Assembly (NCBI RefSeq): GCF_000189275.1
Contig: NZ_AEVT01000117.1
Span: 124,001 to 188,000, forward strand
Origin: Vibrio sinaloensis DSM 21326
Lineage (GTDB): Bacteria > Pseudomonadota > Gammaproteobacteria > Enterobacterales > Vibrionaceae
Length of the DNA stretch: 64,000 nucleotides
Direction: 5' to 3'
Positions 33,973 to 45,142 of this stretch are shown piece after piece. Position 1 is the stretch's first letter, and every line of letters begins with the position of its first letter. Below the pieces are notes generated by a model, which saw nothing but the letters and a program-made list of their open reading frames with translations, was not told the origin of the DNA and made no database searches. Position numbers and translations under genes: made by a program.

Positions 33973-34956
33973 ATGGCGACACTAAAAGATATCGCAACGG
34001 AAGCTGGCGTTTCTCTGGCAACCGTCTCTCGGGTACTGAACGATGACCCCACCTTAAGTGTTAAAGAAGAAACCAAACACCGCATATTTGAAATTGCTGA
34101 GAAGCTGGAGTACAAGACCAGCAGCTCGAAAAAAGCCATTCAAGCAAAAAAACTCAACCATCACTTTTTGGCTGTCTATAACTACAAACAAGAAGCTGAA
34201 GTGAATGACCCTTATTACTTGTCTATTCGCCACGGTATTGAGACACAGTGCGACAAGCTCGGCATTGAGCTAACCAACTGTTATGACAGTGATATTCCAG
34301 CGATTAGCAATAAGGTCACAGGTGTCCTTTTAGTTGGCCGCAGTCAGCCTGAGACCATAGAGAAGCTGACAAAACTGACTGATAACCTTTGTTACGTTGA
34401 CTTTAGTGACAACCAGTCGTCTTTCGATTCCGTCGATATTGACCTAGCTCGAATCAGTAAAGAAGTGACCGATTACTTCATTCAACAAGGCTTTGAACGT
34501 ATTGGCTTTATAGGTGGTCAGGACCAACCCAACAGTGCCGACATTCGTGAAATCGCGTTTGCTGAATACGGCCAATTGAAAGGGGTTGTCTCGCTGGATG
34601 ATGTGTATCGTGGTGAATTCACCAGCTCATCAGGCTACGATTTGGCGAAAAAGATGTTGGCGAAAAGCGATTTTCCTCGCGCATTGTTCATCGCATCCGA
34701 CTCTATTGCCATTGGAGTATTAAGAGCTCTGCATGAGCACGGGCTCAATATTCCAGACGATATTTCTCTTATCAGCGTTAACGACATTCCCACAGCGAAG
34801 TTTACTTTTCCTTCTCTATCAACGGTACGCATCCATTCAGAAATGATGGGGATTCAAGGGGTTAACTTACTTGTCGAGAAAGTACGCGATGGCAGAGCGC
34901 TACCTTTACAAGTCTATGTACCAAGTAAGTTAAAGTTACGAGGAACCACCCGATGA
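33973..34956 (+). CDS. ebgR: Ebg operon repressor EbgR (LacI family)
   Basis: 327 residues, closely similar to E. coli EbgR throughout. Examples are the helix-turn-helix TLKDIATEAGVSLATVSRVL, the segment KEETKHRIFEIAEKLEYKTS, and the C-terminal SEMMGIQGVNLLVEKVRDGR. In E. coli it represses ebgAC and responds to lactose and related beta-galactosides. Its last four bases overlap the SGNH hydrolase start (ATGA), so the two are translationally coupled. Confidence 0.95.
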   Translation: MATLKDIATEAGVSLATVSRVLNDDPTLSVKEETKHRIFEIAEKLEYKTSSSKKAIQAKKLNHHFLAVYNYKQEAEVNDPYYLSIRHGIETQCDKLGIELTNCYDSDIPAISNKVTGVLLVGRSQPETIEKLTKLTDNLCYVDFSDNQSSFDSVDIDLARISKEVTDYFIQQGFERIGFIGGQDQPNSADIREIAFAEYGQLKGVVSLDDVYRGEFTSSSGYDLAKKMLAKSDFPRALFIASDSIAIGVLRALHEHGLNIPDDISLISVNDIPTAKFTFPSLSTVRIHSEMMGIQGVNLLVEKVRDGRALPLQVYVPSKLKLRGTTR

Positions 34957-35783
34957 CAGACGATCAGCTACTGGCTGAACTGAAGCAAAATGCGTGTTTA
35001 GATCTGGTCAAGCTCTACCATGCAAACCCACAGGCTTCGCTTTATGCGCTGCTAGAGCGTTTGTATCAATTGCGTCAGCAACATCAGTTAACCACTCGGA
35101 TTTCACCGTTTATCTCCGAGATTGAATCGATAACGCAGGGTCTTCAACCCGAGCAGATCAGCGCAGAACGGTTCGCAGAAATCTGCCAAGCTTTGGACTT
35201 AAATCAGCGAGCGCATAAGATGAGTCGATTTATCCTGACTCAGGACAACCATTCCGCTTTTGCAAAACCGGTTGATCTGGTGATGTTTGGTGATTCAATT
35301 ACTGAATGGGGGCCTTGGCATGATGCCCTGCCTAACATCCCACTGAGTAATCGAGGTTTAGCTGGTGACACCACCGCAGGCATGGTGCAACGCCTTGAGA
35401 CAACAACACTTCACCAACCAAAGCTGGTATGTGTAATGGCAGGTATCAACGACTTGGCTCAAGGTTATTCTGTTGAGCACATCAGTCATAATTACGCAAA
35501 AATGGTCGATTTTTGGTGTGCGCAGGACATCGAAGTTTGGGTTCAATCAACCTTGTATGTGGGTGAAAGAATGGCGGCTTTGAACCCTAAAGTCACTCAA
35601 CTGAACCAACAACTGCAACAAATGTGCGAACAAAAGCAGGTGCGTTTTCTCGATCTCAATCAAGTGATATGCCCTCAACAAGTTTTACCACTTGATAGCA
35701 GTTGTGATGATTTACATTTAAATTCAACGGCCTACAAAAAATGGCTGCACACCTTAACCCCTCTCTTAGCGCAAGCATTGTAA
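34953..35783 (+). CDS. Cytoplasmic SGNH/GDSL hydrolase coupled to ebgR
   Basis: 276 residues with no signal peptide. A helical N-terminal region of about 105 residues precedes a GDSL domain with all blocks: nucleophile Ser115 in MFGDSITEWG, Gly in NRGLAGDT, Asn in MAGINDLAQ, and Asp252/His255 in CDDLHLN. Such enzymes remove acyl groups, often acetyl, from sugars. Its place between ebgR and ebgA suggests action on acylated galactosides. That substrate is inferred from context; the E. coli ebg locus has no such gene. Confidence 0.82.
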   Translation: MTDDQLLAELKQNACLDLVKLYHANPQASLYALLERLYQLRQQHQLTTRISPFISEIESITQGLQPEQISAERFAEICQALDLNQRAHKMSRFILTQDNHSAFAKPVDLVMFGDSITEWGPWHDALPNIPLSNRGLAGDTTAGMVQRLETTTLHQPKLVCVMAGINDLAQGYSVEHISHNYAKMVDFWCAQDIEVWVQSTLYVGERMAALNPKVTQLNQQLQQMCEQKQVRFLDLNQVICPQQVLPLDSSCDDLHLNSTAYKKWLHTLTPLLAQAL

Positions 35784-35810
35784 CAGCGACAACGAAATCT
35801 CTATCCTCAC

Positions 35811-35836
35811 AAAGCACTGAATATCGGTGCTTTTTT
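35811..35836 (+). terminator. Intrinsic terminator downstream of the SGNH hydrolase gene
   Basis: Arms AAAGCAC and GTGCTTT with a 9-base loop, then TTT. It separates ebgR-SGNH from the ebgA promoter. Confidence 0.8.
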
Positions 35837-35962
35837 GTTTCTATTGCCTTTTTTTGCCTAGAAAGCGCTCCTCTTTTCTGCACTTAACCTTGCTCAAAAG
35901 TCATTCTTTTAGCCGGATCACAGCTTTCACGACTTGTGTAAAACAAAGCGTGATCAAGTTAA

Positions 35963-36006
35963 AGTAAAACGTTTTCACAAATTTATTTTAGTAAAACTTT
36001 TACTAA
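35963..36006 (+). promoter_or_regulatory. Tandem candidate EbgR operators before ebgA
   Basis: AGTAAAACGTTTTCAC (35963-35978) has the central CG usual for LacI-family operators. TTAGTAAAA-C-TTTTACTAA (35988-36006) is a perfect 19-base palindrome. Their centres are about 26 bases apart, 85-130 bases upstream of ebgA. Assignment to EbgR is inferred from location. Confidence 0.55.
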
Positions 36007-36057
36007 TATCTTTTCCAGATGCTCATAGAGCCATTCTTTCATTACAACGTCGGCTGA

Positions 36058-39180
<3,123 letters not shown>

Positions 39181-39183
39181 TTC

Positions 39184-39636
39184 ATGATCGTGTTAGAAAG
39201 CTTAGAGCAATTCAAAATCGTTTATCGCGATGGCCGTAAGTGGAACCGCTGTGTTGAAGCGATTGACAACATCGCCAACATCAAAGATGGCGTGATGCAT
39301 TCAATTGGCGACTCCTTGGTCTACATGATTGAAAACGGCATTGCTCGCAACAGCGACACTTTTGTCGGAAACCGTCGCTACTTTGATGTGCATTACTACT
39401 TATCAGGACGAGAAACCGTAGAGTTCGCCGACAAGTCTCAACTCACTCAGGTTGATGGCTATCGTGACGAAACCGACCGTGAGTACCTAACTGGCCACGG
39501 TGACGTTCGTCAGTTGTGTGAGGGACAAGTGGCGATTTTCGAAAACGATAAAGCCTACCGATTCCATGGCGATCATCCTGTTCGTAAGGTGGTGCTCAAA
39601 GTGACCATTGAAGACGGTTACTTCCTGAACAAGTAA
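39184..39636 (+). CDS. ebgC: Evolved beta-galactosidase, beta subunit EbgC
   Basis: 150 residues of the YhcH/YjgK/YiaL cupin family, with the metal-site pattern FVGNRRYFDVHYYLSGRETV and DKAYRFHGDHPVRKVVLKVT. EbgC is required for full activity of EbgA. It starts 3 bases after the ebgA stop, ensuring near-equal synthesis of the subunits. Confidence 0.95.
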   Translation: MIVLESLEQFKIVYRDGRKWNRCVEAIDNIANIKDGVMHSIGDSLVYMIENGIARNSDTFVGNRRYFDVHYYLSGRETVEFADKSQLTQVDGYRDETDREYLTGHGDVRQLCEGQVAIFENDKAYRFHGDHPVRKVVLKVTIEDGYFLNK

Positions 39637-39664
39637 CAAAGACATTACTAAAAAAATAATAAGT

Positions 39665-39691
39665 TTGGGCGAGCCATCGTAGCCCGCCCAA
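39665..39691 (+). other. Intercistronic stem-loop between ebgC and first permease
   Basis: TTGGGCGAGC pairs with GCCCGCCCAA (one A/C mismatch) and no T tract follows. It probably stabilises or processes mRNA, or modestly lowers downstream expression. Confidence 0.5.
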
Positions 39692-39727
39692 CTCCCCCTA
39701 CAAAACGTGACTCTTCGGAGAGATAAA

Positions 39728-41158
39728 ATGTCTGACACCAAACGCAATACCATAGGCAAGTTTGGCTTACTGTCATTAACCTTTGCAGCGGTATTTAGCT
39801 TTAATAACGTCATCAATAACAACATCGAGATCGGCTTAGCCTCCGCACCGATGTTCTTCTTGGCGACTCTGTTTTATTTCATTCCATTTTGCTTAATCAT
39901 CGCTGAATTTGTTTCCCTCAATAAGGACTCAGAAGCCGGTGTATATGCTTGGGTGAAAAGCTCACTCGGTGGTCGCTGGGCGTTCATTTCTGCCTACACT
40001 TACTGGTTTGTTAACCTATTTTTCTTTACTTCACTATTACCGCGCGTCATTGCCTACGCCTCTTATGCCTTCCTTGGCTATGAGTACATCCTGACGCCGT
40101 TTGCAACCACAGCGCTGAGTATGATTCTGTTTGCCTTCGCAACCTATGTCTCGACCAACGGCGCCAAAATGCTGGGCCCAATTACTTCGGTCACCTCATC
40201 TTTGATGTTATTGCTGACCATCTCATACATTCTGTTATCAGGTGCAGCACTGGTTGGCGGTGTCGAGCCTGCCGACCCAGTCACGGTAGAAGCGATGATT
40301 CCTGACTTTAGTTGGGCATTTCTTGGCATTACCACTTGGATCTTTATGGCAGCGGGCGGTGCAGAATCGGTGGCTGTGTACGTCAATGACGTCAAAGGTG
40401 GCTCTAGGTCGTTCGTCAAAGTCATCATCATTGCTGGTATCTTTATCGGCGGTCTTTACTCTGTTGCTTCCGTCTTGATCAACGTCTTCGTTTCCAGCAG
40501 TGAACTCAAGTACACCGGCGGTTCAGTACAAGTGTTTGAAGGTTTGGCCAGCTACTTCGGTTTGCCTGAGATACTGATGAATCGTTTTGTGGGCTTGGTT
40601 TCCTTTACCGCAATGTTTGGTTCATTACTGATGTGGACAGCCACCCCTGTCAAAATCTTCTTCTCTGAAATTCCAGCGGGCATCTTTGGCCAGAAGACCA
40701 TTGAGCTGAATGAAAATGGCGTCCCTGCGCGCGCAGCATGGGTGCAGTACGTCATCGTTTTCCCATTAATGATCATTCCGACTCTGGGCTCAAACACGGC
40801 ACAAGATCTGATGAATACCGTGATCAACATGACGGCTGCCGCTTCAATGTTACCACCACTATTCATCATGTTGGCTTACCTCAACCTTCGCCTGAAACTG
40901 GATCACCTAGAGCGTGATTTCAAAATGGGTTCACGAATGACGGGGATTGCCGCGGTTTCGGTTCTGATCGTTATTTTCACCGTCGGCTTCTTAGCCTCGA
41001 TGTTCCCAACTGGAGCGGACATCATGACCATCATTTTCTACAACGTGGGTGGCATCATGATCTTCCTTGGTTTTGCTTGGTGGAAATACAGCCAATACGA
41101 GAAATCACTCAACGATGCCGAGCGCTTAGAAGAAGCCGCTCCAGCCATCGCTAAATAA
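39728..41158 (+). CDS. YgjI-like APC superfamily permease, copy 1
   Basis: 476 residues with about 12 membrane segments. The start MSDTKRNTIGKFGLLSLTFA follows a GGAGAG site. The conserved SDxxR-type opening and NNIEIGLASAPMFFLATLFY are typical of the glutamate/GABA-type APC branch that includes E. coli YgjI, whose gene also follows ebgC. The substrate of YgjI is not established; the fixed linkage suggests a product or co-substrate of Ebg metabolism. A second copy follows in tandem. Confidence 0.85.
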   Translation: MSDTKRNTIGKFGLLSLTFAAVFSFNNVINNNIEIGLASAPMFFLATLFYFIPFCLIIAEFVSLNKDSEAGVYAWVKSSLGGRWAFISAYTYWFVNLFFFTSLLPRVIAYASYAFLGYEYILTPFATTALSMILFAFATYVSTNGAKMLGPITSVTSSLMLLLTISYILLSGAALVGGVEPADPVTVEAMIPDFSWAFLGITTWIFMAAGGAESVAVYVNDVKGGSRSFVKVIIIAGIFIGGLYSVASVLINVFVSSSELKYTGGSVQVFEGLASYFGLPEILMNRFVGLVSFTAMFGSLLMWTATPVKIFFSEIPAGIFGQKTIELNENGVPARAAWVQYVIVFPLMIIPTLGSNTAQDLMNTVINMTAAASMLPPLFIMLAYLNLRLKLDHLERDFKMGSRMTGIAAVSVLIVIFTVGFLASMFPTGADIMTIIFYNVGGIMIFLGFAWWKYSQYEKSLNDAERLEEAAPAIAK

Positions 41159-41167
41159 ACACAATTA

Positions 41168-41215
41168 GGCAGAGAGCTTAGTGCTCTCTGCCCGCTAGAC
41201 GCCGCGGCGGCTAGC
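41168..41215 (+). other. Two consecutive strong stem-loops between the tandem permeases
   Basis: GGCAGAGAGC-ttagt-GCTCTCTGCC (41168-41192) is perfect. GCTAG-a-CGCC-gc-GGCG-g-CTAGC (41194-41215) has one mismatch. Neither has a T tract, so full termination is doubtful. Confidence 0.6.
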
Positions 41216-41218
41216 TGC

Positions 41219-41274
41219 TATACCCAAGTAACCTTCTGGCACCGTTTCAGGCACCTCCAGGCTACTTAGGTATA
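41219..41274. repeat. TATACCCAAGTA-type palindromic repeat
   Basis: The arms TATACC-c-AAGTA-a-CCT and AGG-c-TACTT-a-GGTATA frame a central stretch of about 24 bases. TATACCCAAGTAAC palindromes of this form are widespread between Vibrio genes, to my knowledge. Here the element sits inside an operon. Confidence 0.55.
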
Positions 41275-41319
41275 ACAACACAACATCCCGTCCGATTAGA
41301 CAAATTAACGGAGGACATC

Positions 41320-42747
41320 ATGTCTGAATCTCTTCGCGGCACCATAGGCAAATTTGCCTTGCTGTCGATGACGTTTGCTGCCGTATTTAACGTTCGCAAC
41401 ATCGTTAACAACAACATCGAATTGGGGCTAAGCTCCGCGCCCATTTTCCTATTTGCGACTATCGTTTACTTCATTCCTTTCGTATTTATCATCGCTGAAT
41501 TCGTCTCTGCCAATAAGAATTCCGAGTCCGGTATGTACGACTGGTTGAAAAAACCTTTAGGGACTAAATCGGCCTACTTAGGCTCGTTTCTGTATTGGTT
41601 TGTGAACCTGTTTTGGTTCGTCTCTCTGTTGCCGAATGTCATTGCCTACGCGTCTTACGCCATGCTGGGTTATGAATACACCTTCTCGCCAATGGTGACC
41701 TCCATTATCTCTATCGTGTTATTCGCCGCAGCCACTCATATCTCGACCAAAGGTGCGAGTTGGCTGGGTAAGATTTCTGAAATCGTCGCTTACGGTGTAT
41801 TTGCTCTGTTCGCTATTTATGTTCTAGGGGCATTGATGGCACTCGGTGGCGGTGAGTACGTGCCAGCAGAACCCATCACCTTAGAAGCCATGAGCCCAAC
41901 CATTAACTGGGCGACACTCGGTATTATGTGCTGGATCTTCCAAGCTGCTGGTGGCGCTGAGACCGCAGCAGCCTACCTAAAAGACGTGAAAGGTGGGCAG
42001 AAAGCCTTTATTAAAGTGATCATCATGGCCGGTATCTTGATTGGTGCGATGTACGCATTAGGCTCATTGCTGGTTAACGTATTTGTTCCTCGCGAGGAGC
42101 TAACCTACGCAGGCGGTATGGTTGAGATCTTCACGGGCATGGCGCAATACTTCGAAGTTTCGACCTTAATGGTGGGACGCTTTGTCGGTATTGTGTTGTT
42201 TATTGCTATGTTTGGTTCGATGATGATGTGGACCGCAGCACCGGTAAAGATCCACTTCTCAGAAATTCCAAAAGGGGTCTACGGTGAGAAAACGACCGAG
42301 CTCAATGAACATGGGGTACCAGTCCGCGCTGCGTGGTGGCAGTTTGCGTTCGTCGTCGTGATGCTCATTGTCAACGGCTTTGGCTCTGAATCCGTTCAAG
42401 ACATGATGAATCAGGCGATCAACCTAACCGCTGGCACCGCCATGCTGCCACCGATCTTTATTATGGTCGCGTACTTCATTTTCCGTTTAAGGCATGATGA
42501 TACCCCGCGCGACTTCCGCATGGGATCGCGCAAGTTTGGTATGGGCGTAGTCTCTGTACTGATCACCATATTTGTCGTGAGCATGACGGCTTCGGCATTC
42601 CCAACTGGGGTGAATTTAGTGCGCGCCTTCTTCATCAATGTGTTTATGACCGCTGTGTTCTCTGGCTTGGCTTGGTGGTGGATCTCTCGCTTTGAAAAAA
42701 AGCAGCAGCGCAAAAGCGCTGAGTTACACCAGGTGACCGAATCTTAA
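41320..42747 (+). CDS. YgjI-like APC superfamily permease, copy 2
   Basis: 475 residues, clearly paralogous to the preceding permease. It has the same opening (SLRGTIGKFALLSMTFAAVF), NNIELGLSSAPIFLFATIVY, and the internal segment VKIHFSEIPKGVYGEKTTEL. About 12 membrane segments. Many substitutions separate the copies, including in membrane helices, so substrates may differ. A ribosome site (ACGGAGGAC) precedes the ATG. It ends the ebg transcript at an intrinsic terminator. Confidence 0.85.
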   Translation: MSESLRGTIGKFALLSMTFAAVFNVRNIVNNNIELGLSSAPIFLFATIVYFIPFVFIIAEFVSANKNSESGMYDWLKKPLGTKSAYLGSFLYWFVNLFWFVSLLPNVIAYASYAMLGYEYTFSPMVTSIISIVLFAAATHISTKGASWLGKISEIVAYGVFALFAIYVLGALMALGGGEYVPAEPITLEAMSPTINWATLGIMCWIFQAAGGAETAAAYLKDVKGGQKAFIKVIIMAGILIGAMYALGSLLVNVFVPREELTYAGGMVEIFTGMAQYFEVSTLMVGRFVGIVLFIAMFGSMMMWTAAPVKIHFSEIPKGVYGEKTTELNEHGVPVRAAWWQFAFVVVMLIVNGFGSESVQDMMNQAINLTAGTAMLPPIFIMVAYFIFRLRHDDTPRDFRMGSRKFGMGVVSVLITIFVVSMTASAFPTGVNLVRAFFINVFMTAVFSGLAWWWISRFEKKQQRKSAELHQVTES

Positions 42748-42759
42748 GCGTTGAACCCA

Positions 42760-42792
42760 AAAGCCCTGAAGTTTCCTTCAGGGCTTTGTTTT
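42760..42792 (+). terminator. Intrinsic terminator ending the ebg operon
   Basis: Arms AAAGCCCTGAA and TTCAGGGCTTT with a 6-base loop, then GTTTTT. Convergent with the TetR gene that ends at 42792. Confidence 0.88.
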
Positions 42793-43403
42793 TATGCTCG
42801 GTACTGGCTCATAAACAAACGGGCGGACTGCTCTGCAAGCGTTCGCCCCTCTTCAGCGGTTAAGCTCGGTTTTAACCCCATCAGCTGTGGCCAAAATGCA
42901 CTGCCTTTGACTAAGCTATGCAGCTGGACGCTTGCGACCATGATGTCGTCCATCACTAAGGTTTGCTTTTCTTGCTGCTCCGTTAACCAGCGAAATAGCG
43001 CGGTCTCTTGCTTAGACATTTTCGCTTCTTGCTGTTTAAGCTCTTCAGGCTTGTAGAAAAAGTACCCCAACGCCACTTTTGCCAGCTCAATATAATGAGC
43101 ATCACTGACGACCTTAATCTCACTTTCCAACAACGCGATCAACTGCTGCTCCAGCTCGAGAGTGGCCAATCCAGCCACTTCATGATCTTCCATTGCCGTG
43201 CGCCAAAGCTCAGATAGCAACTCCATGACAATCGCTTCTTTCGATTCGAAGTGGTTGTATACCGTTCGCTTGGAGACTTCGGCCATCGCAGACAACTTAT
43301 CCATACTGGTGTTTTGTACGCCAAACTCCTGAAATGCGCGTTTAGCCGCTAACAAAATTGCTTCACGCTTTATTTCACTACGGCCTTTCTTTCTTACTTT
43401 CAT
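42792..43403 (-). CDS. TetR/AcrR-family regulator
   Basis: 203 residues. The DNA-binding domain is at about 10-60 (REAILLAAKRAFQEFGVQNT, MDKLSAMAEVSKRTVYNHFE); the C-terminal domain is of the helical AefR-like kind (FRWLTEQQEKQTL). It is divergent from a lipoprotein of the metallo-beta-lactamase fold, with an inverted repeat between them, and probably represses that gene and itself. Ligand unknown. Confidence 0.85.
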   Translation of the reverse strand: MKVRKKGRSEIKREAILLAAKRAFQEFGVQNTSMDKLSAMAEVSKRTVYNHFESKEAIVMELLSELWRTAMEDHEVAGLATLELEQQLIALLESEIKVVSDAHYIELAKVALGYFFYKPEELKQQEAKMSKQETALFRWLTEQQEKQTLVMDDIMVASVQLHSLVKGSAFWPQLMGLKPSLTAEEGRTLAEQSARLFMSQYRA

Positions 43404-43475
43404 AGGGTTAACGATCCAACCTAAATTTACTGAGATCTATTTTACACTAAGCAGTTTACTTTTAAAGCTCGACGT

Positions 43476-43498
43476 GTAAACTACACCGTATAGTTTAC
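43476..43498. promoter_or_regulatory. Inverted repeat, likely TetR-type operator
   Basis: GTAAACTA-N7-TAGTTTAC is perfect over 8-base arms. A further half-site AGTTTAC lies at 43453-43459. Located just before the metallo-beta-lactamase-fold gene, opposite the TetR gene. Confidence 0.65.
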
Positions 43499-43512
43499 TT
43501 AAGGACTACAGT

Positions 43513-44568
43513 ATGAAACATGCGGTTTTAGCCACTTTAGGAGTGATTATTATGACAACCTCTATTCTCTCTTGCTCTAGCTCCGATAAGGCTGCCGAAA
43601 AGCAATACCCAGAAAAGTTCGCCAATACAGAACTGGAATACAAAAGCGGCTTCGGCGACATTATTAAAATAGCAAAATCTTACTTCACAACCGAACGGCT
43701 AAACCCGACGCCAACATTTGAGTTGCCAGTACATGCTATTGATGCCGCACAACTACTCGACGAACAGCAAGATGTGCTATACCGCCTAGGTCATTCAACG
43801 ATTGCAATGAAAATCGACCAACAATTGATCCTTACCGATCCGGTATTTAGCGATCGTGCCTCACCAGTTCAATGGGTTGGACCAAAGCGATTCCATCAAC
43901 CACCGATTTCATTGCAGGCGCTACCGAATATCAACGTAGTGGTCATCAGCCACGATCACTATGACCATTTGGATAAAGCCTCTATTCAAGCATTAGCCAA
44001 CAAAGTGGATCGCTTTCTAGTCCCACTAAAAATAGGGCCAATGCTGACGCAGTGGGGCGTTGCGGACGAAAAAGTCATCGAGCTTGATTGGTGGCAGTCG
44101 TACAACCACAACGGCATCGAATTTGTACTTACCCCAACCCAGCACTTCTCTGGTCGCGGATTAACGGATCGTGATGGGACTTTGTGGGGGAGCTGGGTCA
44201 TTACTGGTCAACAGCACAACGTCTTCTTTAGTGGCGACTCTGGTTACTTTTCTGGATTTAAAGAAATTGGTGACAAATACGGCCCGTTCGACTTCACCAT
44301 GATCGAGACCGGCGCATACAATTCTTTGTGGGCGGACATCCATATGTTCCCTGAGCAGAGCGTACAAGCTCACATTGACCTGCAAGGTAAAGTGATGATG
44401 CCTATCCACAATAGTACCTTTGATTTGGCGATGCATGACTGGAATGAACCGATGCAGAAAGCAATGGAAATCAGTCAAGAGCGCGACGTCACCATGGTGA
44501 GCCCGGAAATTGGCCAGCGAGTGGAACTTGGTCAGCCATTGGAACTCAAACCTTGGTGGAACCTGTAA
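43513..44568 (+). CDS. Metallo-beta-lactamase-fold lipoprotein (NAPE-PLD/UlaG-like)
   Basis: 351 residues. The N-terminus has a lipoprotein signal (ILSC, lipidated Cys near 21). The fold carries the metal motif HDHYDH at about 147-152, preceded by LGHSTIAMKIDQQLILTDPV, plus later metal residues in PTQHFSGRGL and FFSGDSGYF. This pattern matches the NAPE-hydrolysing phospholipase D-like/UlaG branch. It should face the periplasm, anchored to a membrane. A lipid phosphodiester or lactone substrate is possible but not demonstrated. Confidence 0.82.
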   Translation: MKHAVLATLGVIIMTTSILSCSSSDKAAEKQYPEKFANTELEYKSGFGDIIKIAKSYFTTERLNPTPTFELPVHAIDAAQLLDEQQDVLYRLGHSTIAMKIDQQLILTDPVFSDRASPVQWVGPKRFHQPPISLQALPNINVVVISHDHYDHLDKASIQALANKVDRFLVPLKIGPMLTQWGVADEKVIELDWWQSYNHNGIEFVLTPTQHFSGRGLTDRDGTLWGSWVITGQQHNVFFSGDSGYFSGFKEIGDKYGPFDFTMIETGAYNSLWADIHMFPEQSVQAHIDLQGKVMMPIHNSTFDLAMHDWNEPMQKAMEISQERDVTMVSPEIGQRVELGQPLELKPWWNL

Positions 44569-44593
44569 ATAGCTCGAATTAAGGGGAGATATG

Positions 44594-44929
44594 ATGAGAC
44601 CAAGCTACCTACTGCTATTCATTGGGTTGGCGTTACCTGCCTACGCCAACCTAGAGCAGGAAGTCACTCGTTTGATTGATAACATCGAACAATCATCATG
44701 TACCTTTTACCGCAATGGAAAAGCGTACTCCCCACTTGAAGCTGCCGAGCACATAGCGAACAAATGGGATTACGCCAAAGACGACGTTGATAACCTCGAC
44801 ACCTTTATCCGAGAAGTGGCTTCAAAAAGTTGGTTTACAGGGAAACCCTACATGGTCGAATGTGCGGATAAACAACTCACCAGCCAAGAGTGGCTGCTTG
44901 AGTTGGCTCACTCTTCCTCTGCTCAATAA
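44594..44929 (+). CDS. DUF5329 family secreted protein
   Basis: 111 residues. The signal peptide MRPSYLLLFIGLALPAYA is followed by NLEQEVTRLIDNIEQSSCTFYRNGKAYSPLEAAEHI (split here: the family core is IEQSSCTFYRNG and EAAEHIANKW). Two Cys could form a disulfide. Of two adjacent ATGs the second (44594) has better spacing from GGGGAG. It follows the metallo-beta-lactamase-fold lipoprotein gene by about 25 bases, so the two are probably one transcript. Function unknown. Confidence 0.75.
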   Translation: MRPSYLLLFIGLALPAYANLEQEVTRLIDNIEQSSCTFYRNGKAYSPLEAAEHIANKWDYAKDDVDNLDTFIREVASKSWFTGKPYMVECADKQLTSQEWLLELAHSSSAQ

Positions 44930-44962
44930 GCGCACCTTAACAACCTCGCCCCCTCAACAGCC

Positions 44963-44988
44963 AAGCACCCTCGCGGTGCTTTTTATTT
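44963..44988 (+). terminator. Intrinsic terminator downstream of the DUF5329 gene
   Basis: AAGCACC-ctcgc-GGTGCTT followed by TTTATTTAT. Confidence 0.85.
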
Positions 44989-45142
44989 ATCGCTCGACTA
45001 ACTTCGACCTGCAAGAATAGAAAACCGTCCTCTGGGATCATTCACTTCTATTTATCCAAGCTATAGTTATGCTCGTCTATTGACAGAGTTTGCTGGTGGC
45101 CACCGCATCTATCTACCAATCAAAATGATAAGGTTTAATCCG

